Positions 1 through 6,787 are shown, numbered from the stretch's first letter. The stretch is 9,860 nt of DNA from Methanolobus sp. UBA32 (GCA_002507205.1 DAZF01000071.1:1-9860), one strand, 5' to 3'. Translations and numbers: made by a program. Notes: generated by a model not told the origin, from the letters alone.

Positions 1-221
1 CCTTCCGGTGCCAGCCGTTCTAATGCTACTTTCAGGTCACGTACAAGACCAGGTTCAAATTCAATGGTCGTTATTGCAGCAGTTGAACCCGGCACATATA
101 CAAGTACAATACCATCAATAAAGCCAGATGATGCAACCAGCCCTGATACCTGAGTAGTTATATCCAGCACATCCGCGTTTCCGGATGTATCCAGACTGAA
201 CTCAGCACTGAACACTGACAT
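1..221 (-). CDS. YjbQ/UPF0047 family protein, C-terminus cut by window edge
   Basis: This is the N-terminal 73 residues of a YjbQ (UPF0047) family protein; the frame is open to the left edge. The family is annotated as secondary thiamine-phosphate synthase because some members have weak activity of that kind, but the physiological role is not settled. The recognisable block is LVYVPGSTAAITTIEFEPGL (about residues 41-60), followed by a Val-Arg-Asp-Leu segment. It matches the conserved N-terminal family block, in the PGST form rather than the HTT form. The ATG at 221 is preceded by a GAGGT ribosome binding site (233-237) that overlaps the stop of the upstream small membrane protein, 14 bases away, so the two are probably cotranscribed. 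The catalytic C-terminal part cannot be assessed here. Confidence 0.85.
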   Translation of the reverse strand, partial: MSVFSAEFSLDTSGNADVLDITTQVSGLVASSGFIDGIVLVYVPGSTAAITTIEFEPGLVRDLKVALERLAPE

Positions 222-235
222 CGGGTAATTAAACC

Positions 236-418
236 TCACTGCATTTCATTCAATTTCAGACCGACCACTGACATGGCAATTATGAATACCACAAGTGCAC
301 CGATAAATCCGTATTCCTGTGAAATCGAATCCCTCATCTGATGTGCCACAGCAAAAAGTATGATCAACAATACTACAGACCCTACTGAAGATAAAATTTC
401 CATATTCTTCTTATTCAT
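236..418 (-). CDS. Small two-transmembrane hypothetical protein
   Basis: This is an unrecognised 60-residue protein beginning MNKKNMEIL. Two hydrophobic segments (about residues 12-26 and 36-54) are joined by a short polar loop (HQMRDSISQE), so it is probably an integral membrane hairpin. The frame stays open up to a TTG at 514, but that lies upstream of the TATA-like element at 481-491. The ATG at 418 gives the most typical protein; ATG codons at 463 and 445 are alternatives, and 463 would be nearly leaderless. It lies 14 bases upstream of the yjbQ-family gene, whose ribosome binding site overlaps its TGA stop, so the two form an operon. Nothing in the sequence shows a function. Composition and the sensible two-helix layout favour a real gene. 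Confidence 0.6.
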   Translation of the reverse strand: MNKKNMEILSSVGSVVLLIILFAVAHQMRDSISQEYGFIGALVVFIIAMSVVGLKLNEMQ

Positions 419-480
419 CACTGCTAATTGAGTTAACAGGTACATCAATCTAACGATTTGCATAATACCAGCAAAGCAAT

Positions 481-491
481 ATTTAATATAA
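481..491 (-). promoter_or_regulatory. TATA box for small membrane protein / yjbQ operon
   Basis: Read on the minus strand this is TTATATTAAAT, a good archaeal TATA-like element. Transcription would start about 25 bases downstream, near 460, upstream of the chosen ATG at 418 and next to the alternative ATG at 463. Assignment is by sequence likeness and spacing only. Confidence 0.45.
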
Positions 492-500
492 CCTTGAAAA

Positions 501-508
501 TAATATAA
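501..508 (+). promoter_or_regulatory. TATA box for Hjc-like nuclease / recJ-like operon
   Basis: TAATATAA is centred about 25 bases before the ATG at 530, and no Shine-Dalgarno sequence precedes that ATG. This spacing suggests a leaderless or nearly leaderless transcript. A second TATA-like stretch lies at 482-490 and could serve either direction of this divergent promoter region. Confidence 0.45.
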
Positions 509-529
509 TTCCAAAAACGTGATTATCCA

Positions 530-1027
530 ATGACAGAATTTGAAAGAGTACTTGTCCAGTCATTTAACGCATTCTTTGAAGAGAACAAAATGAAGGGAAT
601 CGCCTATCGCCTTAAACAACACAGGTTCACTTCACAGTTCCTGGATGTACTTGTTGATTCACTTGACCCTGATTATTATATGGGAATAGAATGCAAGAGC
701 ATTTCTGTAGACAAGGGTGCAAAAGCACTTTATTTCACGCAACATTTCACAACTGATAAGAATGGTGCCCACCAGATAGAAAGAATATCCGACTTTCTGT
801 TGAGAGCAGGAAGAACCGGATTTCTTGCAGTTGAATTGAAAATGGGAGTAGGACGTGCACGGGAAGCATACATGATACCCTGGACAGAACTCTGCAGCAA
901 ATACAATGAAGAAGGGACCCCAAAGATAACCGTGGAAGAAATACAGTCCTTTCCCCGAATAGAAAGAGAGAGTAATAAATACCTGATCGATCCGAAAGGA
1001 TGGAAAAAATCCAGGTTAATAGAATAA
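530..1027 (+). CDS. Hjc-like PD-(D/E)XK nuclease family protein
   Basis: This is a 165-residue protein with the pattern of an archaeal Holliday junction resolvase-type nuclease. Visible are Glu5-Arg6 at the N-terminus, Arg27 before the first core strand, Asp39 (FLDVLVD), Glu54-x-Lys56 (GIECKS) and Gln82 in the following helix, then a strand (GFLAVEL) and a Tyr-rich strand ending in IPW. Order and spacing resemble Hjc (Glu-Arg near the N-terminus, then Arg, Asp, E-x-K), but overall identity to known Hjc looks low and the protein is longer. By family logic it would be a metal-dependent structure-specific DNA endonuclease; the exact substrate is inference. The recJ-like gene starts 12 bases downstream, suggesting a shared recombination or fork-repair role. 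A diverged restriction-type nuclease is the main alternative. Confidence 0.6.
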   Translation: MTEFERVLVQSFNAFFEENKMKGIAYRLKQHRFTSQFLDVLVDSLDPDYYMGIECKSISVDKGAKALYFTQHFTTDKNGAHQIERISDFLLRAGRTGFLAVELKMGVGRAREAYMIPWTELCSKYNEEGTPKITVEEIQSFPRIERESNKYLIDPKGWKKSRLIE

Positions 1028-1033
1028 GAGGAT
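1028..1033 (+). promoter_or_regulatory. Ribosome binding site of recJ-like gene
   Basis: GAGGAT lies directly after the TAA stop of the Hjc-like gene (1025-1027) and six bases before the ATG at 1040. It fixes the start of the recJ-like gene and supports translation from a shared message. Confidence 0.6.
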
Positions 1034-1039
1034 CATAAC

Positions 1040-2422
1040 ATGTCTGAAACCATGGCCATGATGGCAAAGCATGCACGGGAATGCGCTGAAGAGATCAGAA
1101 AATTCGAGGAGATACAACTGGTATCACACATCGATGCAGATGGAATAACATCGGCTGCCATTATTTCAAAAGCCCTTGAAAGAGCAGGCATCGGCTCTGA
1201 GATGATGTTTGTAAAGCAACTTGACGAAGCTATCGTAGAGAAACTTGCAGACATGAATCCGGAACTTACGATATTCACAGACCTTGGAAGCGGGCAACTG
1301 GAACATATCAATAATTACGGAGTACATGCTATCGTTTCGGACCATCACCGACCTCAGGGAGAGAATAAATTCCACCTGAACCCGCACCTTTTCGGAGCAA
1401 ACGGCTCTTACGAAATAAGCGGTTCAGGAACTACATTCATACTTGCAACCCAGCTTGGCAACAACCGCGACCTTGCAGACCTTGCTATCGTAGGATGCGT
1501 TGGTGATATGCAATACCGCAAGCATGGAAAACTTGTCAGCCTTAACAGGATGATACTCGAAGCAAATCCTTCCGTAATAAGTCCGAAGAAGGACATCTCG
1601 CTTTTCGGGAAACAGACACGACCAGTGTATAAGATGATACAGTATTCATCCGACCCTTTCATCCCCGGACTCACCGGCAATGAGGATGCATGCATTGATT
1701 TTCTTGCAAAGATAGGCCTTCAGTTCTCAAATGATGAAAAATGGAGAAGATGGATAGACCTTTCTGAAGAAGAGAAGACCAGAGTCACATCATCCCTCCT
1801 GCAGTATTCAATGCAAAACGGTATGTCATCCTACAACATCGGAAGACTTGTCTCAGAGGGATATATACTCCTTGAAGAACAGGAAGGCACTGAAATGAGG
1901 GATGCTTCAGAGTATTCCACACTTCTCAATGCCACGGGCAGATACATGAAAGCTGAAGTTGGAATGCAGGTTTGCATGGGCAACCGTGACGGTGCCTACA
2001 GGGAAGCACAGGACCTTCTGCAAAACCATCGCAAGAATCTTGTTGATGGCCTGAACTTTGTCAGGGACAATGGCATCACTGAACTTTCAAACCTTCAATA
2101 TTTCGATGCGGGGAGCGTAATCCCTGAAACCATAGTAGGCATTGTTGCAGGAATGAGCCACTACTCTGCAGGTAATCGTAAACTGCCCATCATAGCGTTT
2201 GCAGACAAAGATGACGGTTACAAAGTGTCTGCCAGAGGAACACAGGAACTTGTCAACAGAGGGCTTAACCTTGCAGAGGCCCTGAGCATAGTCTGCCAGG
2301 AACTTGGGGGAGCTGGCGGTGGCCACGATATTGCAGCCGGGGCTACAGTCCCGTTTGGTAAAAAAGAAGAGTTCATCCAGAAACTTAATTCAACTATCGC
2401 TACGCAGTTAATAAAAACGTGA
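1040..2422 (+). CDS. RecJ-like DHH family single-strand exonuclease/phosphoesterase
   Basis: This 460-residue archaeal RecJ-like protein has the full set of DHH-family motifs: SHIDADG (29-35), FTDLGSG (79-85), SDHH (100-103) and VGCVGD (151-156) supply the Asp and His ligands for the two metal ions. A C-terminal DHHA1 domain carries the glycine-rich GGAGGGHDIAAG (423-434). The length fits the archaeal GAN/RecJ group, whose studied members degrade single-stranded DNA or RNA and, as GAN, bind GINS in the replisome. Methanosarcinales can carry more than one such paralog, and which one this is cannot be told from the sequence alone. It follows the Hjc-like nuclease in an operon. Its stop is 6 bases from the stop of the convergent NrpR-domain gene. 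Confidence 0.88.
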   Translation: MSETMAMMAKHARECAEEIRKFEEIQLVSHIDADGITSAAIISKALERAGIGSEMMFVKQLDEAIVEKLADMNPELTIFTDLGSGQLEHINNYGVHAIVSDHHRPQGENKFHLNPHLFGANGSYEISGSGTTFILATQLGNNRDLADLAIVGCVGDMQYRKHGKLVSLNRMILEANPSVISPKKDISLFGKQTRPVYKMIQYSSDPFIPGLTGNEDACIDFLAKIGLQFSNDEKWRRWIDLSEEEKTRVTSSLLQYSMQNGMSSYNIGRLVSEGYILLEEQEGTEMRDASEYSTLLNATGRYMKAEVGMQVCMGNRDGAYREAQDLLQNHRKNLVDGLNFVRDNGITELSNLQYFDAGSVIPETIVGIVAGMSHYSAGNRKLPIIAFADKDDGYKVSARGTQELVNRGLNLAEALSIVCQELGGAGGGHDIAAGATVPFGKKEEFIQKLNSTIATQLIKT

Positions 2423-2423
2423 A

Positions 2424-2450
2424 CCACATCATACAATATCGTTGATGTGG
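2424..2450. terminator. Bidirectional hairpin between convergent genes
   Basis: CCACATCA (2424-2431) and TGATGTGG (2443-2450) form a perfect 8-bp stem with an 11-base loop, just after the recJ stop. The hairpin includes the TGA and last codons of the NrpR-domain gene. On the minus strand the stem is followed by a run of five T (2417-2413) and an AT-rich stretch, which is a good terminator for the NrpR-domain transcript. On the plus strand the following sequence is less T-rich, so termination of recJ is less certain. Confidence 0.55.
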
Positions 2451-3190
2451 GAAAGTTTATTGATATCAATAAGTGTTGACATTGCATTGGTCCTTATAGG
2501 AATCCCGTGTTCCTGTACAATAGCCATAGGGTTAGTGCCGCCAATGACAACAATTCCAAGGTGGTCGCGCTCTACAGGCACATCCAGTATTCTTGTATTT
2601 GGCTCACCCACTTCAAGAATCCCGTTTATTCCGGCATCCACCATGTCAGAAAGAGTGCTGTCTATAGTATCTCTTGCGACCATGGGAGCCTCACGCAGGT
2701 TGGCGAGTATCTTGCCTGATCCTGTTTTTAGCATACTCATTACGGAGGTCAGTTCCTGCGACATCAGAACCTCAAGAGGGTCTATTGTAGTACTCTGGTA
2801 GGTCAGGACATTTGTGAAACGTATTGGTTCCCCATCACGAATCTCAACCAGACCGCCAAAACGGGGTTTTACCATTACGCCTGCTTTGAGAAGAAGGCCA
2901 TCGATAGTGATACTGCATACAGTTGCAAAGCCAACCTCATTTTCGCTGATCTTATGGTCACCAATTGAATCCCCTTCATGAAGGATCTTTAGCAGAGGAC
3001 TGACTGAAAGCCCACTGTTGATGGCCATACTGAAGATCTTAAGAACATCATCGAAATCCGATTTATTTATGAGAGAAAGATTCACGATTACGTCCCCCTC
3101 CATTGTTTTAGGATTGAATGTCGTCCTGAACATCAAGTCCTCTATTTTCGATGATGTGAACTGAATACGGTTATTCCTTTGCAAAGACAT
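2429..3190 (-). CDS. nrpRII: Stand-alone NrpR regulatory-domain protein (NrpRII type, DUF128)
   Basis: This 253-residue protein consists of one NrpR regulatory domain (DUF128/NRD). Supporting features are the central [10 protein letters not shown] and [13 protein letters not shown] segments and the family block [20 protein letters not shown] near residues 213-232. No winged helix-turn-helix precedes it: only about 30 residues come before the domain, and the upstream DNA is a promoter. In Methanosarcina the nitrogen repressor is split into NrpRI (helix-turn-helix plus NRD) and NrpRII (NRD only), which act together and sense 2-oxoglutarate to control nif and glnA genes; this gene fits NrpRII. 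The ATG at 3190 has GAGGT directly in front and a TATA-like element at 3219-3227, which suits a short leader. The NrpRII assignment is by domain layout, not by alignment. Confidence 0.82.
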   Translation of the reverse strand: MSLQRNNRIQFTSSKIEDLMFRTTFNPKTMEGDVIVNLSLINKSDFDDVLKIFSMAINSGLSVSPLLKILHEGDSIGDHKISENEVGFATVCSITIDGLLLKAGVMVKPRFGGLVEIRDGEPIRFTNVLTYQSTTIDPLEVLMSQELTSVMSMLKTGSGKILANLREAPMVARDTIDSTLSDMVDAGINGILEVGEPNTRILDVPVERDHLGIVVIGGTNPMAIVQEHGIPIRTNAMSTLIDINKLSHINDIV

Positions 3191-3218
3191 ACCTCTAACC
3201 GTTTAGCAACTGCCAACC

Positions 3219-3227
3219 ATTTATAGT
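3219..3227 (-). promoter_or_regulatory. TATA box of NrpR-domain gene
   Basis: The minus strand reads ACTATAAAT, about 33 bases before the ATG at 3190. Transcription would begin near 3197, giving a very short leader. I saw no GGAA-N6-TTCC type NrpR operator beside it, so autoregulation is not indicated. Confidence 0.45.
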
Positions 3228-3232
3228 TTCTC

Positions 3233-3243
3233 ATAATAAAAAG
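3233..3243 (-). terminator. T-tract terminator after phosphoglucose isomerase
   Basis: The minus strand reads CTTTTTATTAT shortly after the TGA stop at 3251. Archaeal termination often needs only such a T-rich stretch, and a new promoter for the NrpR-domain gene follows immediately. No hairpin is evident. Confidence 0.35.
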
Positions 3244-3250
3244 ATATTAT

Positions 3251-4000
3251 TCAGGGAGATGTGATCTTCCTGAATATTTCCATATGATCCTGCGGGTGCA
3301 CAAGGAAGTCGAGTTTGCTTAGATCATTTACAATCTCATACATATCATTCCCACAGAAAAGACCAGCTTCAGGATAATCCATTGGCTTGATAAATCTTAT
3401 ATCCGGCACTTCGCCGTAATCAGGATTCTTTTCAAAACCACCGGTCAAAAGATAGTATGCCCCACCGAAGAGCTTTTTGATAGGCTCATAAAGAGAGGAA
3501 AAATCACGACACACCCAGTTTGCCATTTTAAGCCTCTTATCTGAAGTATTGATAGTTATGTGACCATAACCCGGTGGAACCAGAGCAAGATCCCCTGCCT
3601 TTGCCTCACAAACAATTACATCAACGGTCCTGTCACCTTCAACTTTCTGAAGAAGGTATGTGGCCTCACCTTCCAGTACCTGATAGAGTTCAGCATATGA
3701 TACATCATGTCCAGGAACCGGCGGATGGTAGTGACCTGCAGTCTTGACATATTCATCACCCAGCATTGCAGGAGGAATTATAGTGATATCATACCTGAGA
3801 CCATGTTCCACTATTTTTTTGTGATCTGACCTATTCTTTGAAAGATCCCTATACATGTAATAAAGCTCAATATTCTCCTGGGAGCGCAACCATTCCTGGT
3901 TATGCACCACCTCGTCCATATCATGAAGCATCCTGATATCAGGATGATAGATATTCCCATAAAAATCCAATTCATTACCCATTTGATCACACATCACCAT
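3251..4000 (-). CDS. pgi: Cupin-type glucose-6-phosphate isomerase (archaeal cPGI)
   Basis: This is an archaeal cupin-type phosphoglucose isomerase, interconverting glucose-6-phosphate and fructose-6-phosphate in the cytoplasm for gluconeogenesis or glycogen turnover. The metal-binding cupin signature is clear: TAGHYHPP followed by SYAELYQVLEG and later PPGYGHITIN. Counted from the ATG at 4000 (249 residues), the ligands are His90, His92, Glu104 and His146. The protein is longer than the roughly 190-residue Pyrococcus enzyme, with extra residues at both ends; the C-terminal part after the cupin (GGFEKNPDYGEVPDIRF) looks intact. The frame extends to a TTG at 4015, and further ATG codons lie at 3994 and 3982. 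None has a Shine-Dalgarno sequence, so the exact start is open. The gene appears to be transcribed alone from the 4026-4055 region. Confidence 0.88.
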   Translation of the reverse strand: MVMCDQMGNELDFYGNIYHPDIRMLHDMDEVVHNQEWLRSQENIELYYMYRDLSKNRSDHKKIVEHGLRYDITIIPPAMLGDEYVKTAGHYHPPVPGHDVSYAELYQVLEGEATYLLQKVEGDRTVDVIVCEAKAGDLALVPPGYGHITINTSDKRLKMANWVCRDFSSLYEPIKKLFGGAYYLLTGGFEKNPDYGEVPDIRFIKPMDYPEAGLFCGNDMYEIVNDLSKLDFLVHPQDHMEIFRKITSP

Positions 4001-4045
4001 TTTTAACAAAACCAAGTATAGCAGAGTATATTTGCATCCACAGTA

Positions 4046-4055
4046 TTTATTTTTG
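4046..4055 (-). promoter_or_regulatory. TATA-like element of phosphoglucose isomerase gene
   Basis: The minus strand reads AAAATAAATA, 46-55 bases before the ATG at 4000, so transcription would begin near 4025. A second AT-rich element, CAAATATACT (4026-4035), would instead give an almost leaderless message. The choice between them is not resolved by the sequence. Confidence 0.3.
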
Positions 4056-4080
4056 CCGCAACTCTATTAAATAGATTATC

Positions 4081-5877
4081 TTATTTACCCAGGTATCCGA
4101 GTATCTTTTTTGCAAGATTTTCACTTATACCTTCAAGAGCAGCCAACTCTTCAACCGAAGAAGAACTGATCTTCTCGATGGAATCAAAGTTCTCAAGCAA
4201 AACACGTTTTCTGGAAGGGCCGACACCAGGAATAGAATCCAGTTCCGAATGAGTAAGACTGGCAGACCTTCTTCGCCGATGGGAACTTACTGCAAACCTG
4301 TGAGCTTCATCACGAATATGCATCAGCATTTTTAAAGCGGGTGATGTGTGAGGGAGAATTATAACCTCATCAGGGCCTTTTTTAGTAGTAATTATATGCT
4401 CAAATCTCTTTGCAAGACCAATTAACGGTATATCAAGACCAAGAACATCAAGAGACGACATAGCCGCACTCACCTGCCCCGGACCTCCGTCTATGAGAAT
4501 CAGGTCCGGCAACGGCTCATCGCTTTTGATCAAACGCAAGTAACGTCTGTACACAACCTCAGCCATCATGGCAAAATCATCTATACCCTTTACCGTTTTG
4601 ATATTATGCTGCCGGTACTTGTTGTTCGCAGGTCTGCCATTCTCAAAATATACCATGGAACCAACTGCATTGGTACCTGAGATGTTGGAAATATCAAAAC
4701 CTTCTATATGAAGAGGAAGCGACTCCAGGGATAACACCTTTTTTAGTTCTTCAAGTGCTGCAATGGCTGATTCGGACGGTGCGGGCTTAAGCTGTGCCAT
4801 CCGCATGGACATCCTGGCATTCCGCTCAGCCATTTCAATGAGTTTTTTCTTTTCACCCCGTTGTGGCACATGCACCTTTACATCCCTGCCGGAACGCTGG
4901 CACAGCCAGTTCACTATGAGCTCCTTTTCAGGAAGTTCATACTGGACAAGTATCTCAGGAGGAATGGGAGAATCCTGATAATACTGTTTCACAAACTGTG
5001 CCATTGACTCTTCAATACTTTCAGAAACTTCAGCACCAAGAAGAGTAAAATCCGCCTTCCCGACCATACTGCCATGGCGAACATAGAAAACCTGAATGTA
5101 GATTGCCTTCTCATCGGATACGGCAGCCAGAACATCACGATCATCAATACCTGATGTTGCTATCTGCTGTTCGGAAATACATTTTACAGATTCGATCTGG
5201 TCCCGGATATCCGCAGCAGACTCATAATCCTGAGCCTGGGCAAGGGTTCGCATCTTTTCTTCCAGCTTTCTCAAAAGCCCCGCAGTATCACCTTTCAAAA
5301 AGCGAACTGCCTCCATAACCCTTCTGCGGTACTCTTCTTTTTCCATTCCTCCCCTGCATGGAGCCATGCAGCGTTTGATATGGTAATTAAGACATGGGCG
5401 GGATTTGCCCGGTTCTATTTTCTTTTTGCACTGGCGAAGCATGAAAACGCGGGATATTATGTCAAGGGTGGTGCGAATCGCTTTTGCATTTGTATAAGGA
5501 CCGAAATAGAGGGCACCATCCATTAGCCTCCTGCGGGTAAGGAATATACGCGGAAATGCTGAATTGACAGTGACCTTGACATAAGGATAGCGTTTGTCAT
5601 CCTTCAACCGGACATTATAACGTGGTTTGTATTTTTTGATGAGATTTGCTTCAAGCACAAGAGCATCGATCTCAGAATCAGTAACAATATATTCAATATC
5701 ATCGATATGCCTGACCAGGGTAACTGTTTTTGGAGAAAGGTTCTTCTTTGACTGGAAATACTGGCGTACCCTTTTGTCAAGAGACTTCGCCTTGCCCACA
5801 TATATGACATCACCGGAGTCATCTTTCATCAGATAGACACCGGGTAATGCAGGGAGTGTTTTTAGATTGAAATTCAT
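4081..5877 (-). CDS. uvrC: UvrC, excinuclease ABC subunit C
   Basis: This is the dual-incision nuclease of UvrABC nucleotide excision repair, 598 residues and complete. An N-terminal GIY-YIG domain has GVY (13-15), YVG (26-28), catalytic Arg36 and Glu76 (LEANLIKKYKP). Four cysteines at 150, 162, 170 and 174 (C-x11-C-x7-C-x3-C) match the [4Fe-4S] spacing reported for E. coli UvrC. A UVR motif follows at about 203-232. The RNase H-like C-terminal nuclease has Asp395 (GFDISNISG), Asp463 (LIDGG) and His526 (DEAHRFAVSSHRRRR), and paired helix-hairpin-helix motifs lie at about 545-595. The frame runs to a TTG at 5907, which would overlap the upstream gene; the ATG at 5877 begins MNFNLKTLPALPGVY, the usual UvrC start, 7 bases after that gene's stop. 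UvrABC in methanogens is generally regarded as acquired from bacteria. Confidence 0.97.
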   Translation of the reverse strand: MNFNLKTLPALPGVYLMKDDSGDVIYVGKAKSLDKRVRQYFQSKKNLSPKTVTLVRHIDDIEYIVTDSEIDALVLEANLIKKYKPRYNVRLKDDKRYPYVKVTVNSAFPRIFLTRRRLMDGALYFGPYTNAKAIRTTLDIISRVFMLRQCKKKIEPGKSRPCLNYHIKRCMAPCRGGMEKEEYRRRVMEAVRFLKGDTAGLLRKLEEKMRTLAQAQDYESAADIRDQIESVKCISEQQIATSGIDDRDVLAAVSDEKAIYIQVFYVRHGSMVGKADFTLLGAEVSESIEESMAQFVKQYYQDSPIPPEILVQYELPEKELIVNWLCQRSGRDVKVHVPQRGEKKKLIEMAERNARMSMRMAQLKPAPSESAIAALEELKKVLSLESLPLHIEGFDISNISGTNAVGSMVYFENGRPANNKYRQHNIKTVKGIDDFAMMAEVVYRRYLRLIKSDEPLPDLILIDGGPGQVSAAMSSLDVLGLDIPLIGLAKRFEHIITTKKGPDEVIILPHTSPALKMLMHIRDEAHRFAVSSHRRRRSASLTHSELDSIPGVGPSRKRVLLENFDSIEKISSSSVEELAALEGISENLAKKILGYLGK

Positions 5878-5884
5878 ATCAGAT

Positions 5885-6634
5885 TCATTCTGAGAATTTG
5901 TTATCAATGAAACGTGGAAGTGTCATATCGATTATCGTTTTGAGGTTCACAATATCTTCACGGTTGTATTTCAGTAGCAGATCAAGTGCATCCTCATCCC
6001 CGCGCTCGTATTGATGCCATAGGCGCACTGCGTCAAACCCGCTTATACCAACGGTTTCCTCGGCTCTTGAAATACCAAGTTCACATTCTATCTTTTTCAG
6101 GCCTCCCGACAGAGAGATGCGACGCAGAGGGTACATAAGGTCTGCATGCAACTGGTTGAATTCTATTTGAGGGAATTCGAGTTTGATGAAAGGAAGATCG
6201 AACCTTGCCCCGTTAAAGGTCACAAGGAACTCATATTTAGGAAAAATATCAACTATATCATCAAGGTCTATTCCTTTTACAAAGGTTCTGGCTTCCTTTC
6301 CGTCATAGATACCTACAACTGTGATGGATGAACTGGCAGGGGAAAGACCTGTTGTCTCTATATCAACATAAGCAACCTTGTCTGAAAACTTCCTGAATGC
6401 ACGCCAGTGCTCAGCTTTGGGCAGGGATCTTGCAAAAAATTCAAAATCGCGGGACTCCAGTTTTTCAACTGAATCCCTGATGCCTGTTAAGATCATTTCT
6501 TTTTTAGACGGTGATATGAGGAGATCATTCTTTCTGTCCAGAAAGTCATCCCATGTCCTTACCCCGCCAGACCATATCCTTTTTTCCACAGTTGCACCGA
6601 TCCGTGGCATATGAATGTATGTACTTTTAAGCAT
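5885..6634 (-). CDS. DEDDy-type RNase H-like exonuclease (YprB/RNase_H_2 family)
   Basis: This 249-residue protein has a DnaQ-fold exonuclease domain. Asp91 and Glu93 are in YVDIETTGLS, Asp146 in FNGARFDLPFI, and Tyr223 and Asp227 in YNREDIVNL; together they make a complete DEDDy active site (Tyr-x3-Asp). The preceding N-terminal part begins MLKSTYIHMPRIG and includes a region like a helix-hairpin-helix (IHMPRIGATVEKRIW, then GVRTWDDFL), probably for DNA binding. It is related to bacterial YprB and the RNase_H_2 family, for which a 3'-5' exonuclease activity is expected but poorly characterised. uvrC starts 7 bases after its stop, so the two are cotranscribed, suggesting a repair role; that link is inference. 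The ATG at 6634 has an AAAGGG stretch about 7 bases upstream. Confidence 0.88.
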   Translation of the reverse strand: MLKSTYIHMPRIGATVEKRIWSGGVRTWDDFLDRKNDLLISPSKKEMILTGIRDSVEKLESRDFEFFARSLPKAEHWRAFRKFSDKVAYVDIETTGLSPASSSITVVGIYDGKEARTFVKGIDLDDIVDIFPKYEFLVTFNGARFDLPFIKLEFPQIEFNQLHADLMYPLRRISLSGGLKKIECELGISRAEETVGISGFDAVRLWHQYERGDEDALDLLLKYNREDIVNLKTIIDMTLPRFIDNKFSE

Positions 6635-6674
6635 GATATTTTCCCTTTTTCATTTATGAGAGATGATATTAATA

Positions 6675-6684
6675 ACTATAATGT
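6675..6684 (-). promoter_or_regulatory. TATA box of exonuclease-uvrC operon
   Basis: The minus strand reads CATTATAGTT, placing the transcription start near 6653 and a leader of roughly 20 bases before the ATG at 6634. Assigned by likeness and spacing; the AT palindrome at 6717-6728 is a possible alternative. Confidence 0.35.
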
Positions 6685-6716
6685 TCCACCTGCAAGTGCT
6701 AAATAAAAGAAGGGTT

Positions 6717-6728
6717 CATATATATATG
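6717..6728. promoter_or_regulatory. Palindromic CATATATATATG in divergent promoter region
   Basis: A perfect 12-base palindrome sits in the gap between the divergent exonuclease and malate dehydrogenase genes. Being symmetric, it could act as a TATA element in either direction or as an operator. Nothing else in the sequence decides between these. Confidence 0.3.
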
Positions 6729-6750
6729 TTGGATTCAATCCCTACACTCG

Positions 6751-6758
6751 TAATATAG
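6751..6758 (+). promoter_or_regulatory. Probable TATA box of malate dehydrogenase gene
   Basis: TAATATAG is centred about 38 bases before the ATG at 6793. Transcription would begin near 6780, just before the AGGTGA ribosome binding site and downstream of the earlier ATG at 6769. This supports the later start. Confidence 0.35.
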
Positions 6759-6781
6759 TAATTTTTAAATGAATTGTGTTC

Positions 6782-6787
6782 AGGTGA
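6782..6787 (+). promoter_or_regulatory. Ribosome binding site deciding the mdh start
   Basis: AGGTGA lies five bases before the ATG at 6793, whereas nothing like a Shine-Dalgarno sequence precedes the in-frame ATG at 6769. It therefore favours MSKVAVIGSG as the true N-terminus. Confidence 0.65.

Noticed and set aside
747..1076. Minus-strand open frame of 109 codons opposite the Hjc-like gene
   Set aside because: The translation is Leu/Ser/Cys-rich with no recognisable domain, and it overlaps two supported plus-strand genes.
2442..2801. Plus-strand open frame of 119 codons opposite the NrpR-domain gene
   Set aside because: It is a shadow of a well-supported minus-strand gene, with no family features and no ribosome binding site.
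4001..4015. TTG start of the phosphoglucose isomerase at 4015
   Set aside because: TTG without a Shine-Dalgarno sequence is less likely than the ATG at 4000, though it is not excluded.
5878..5907. Extension of UvrC to a TTG at 5907
   Set aside because: It would overlap the exonuclease gene and add ten residues not seen in the usual UvrC start; the ATG at 5877 fits the family.
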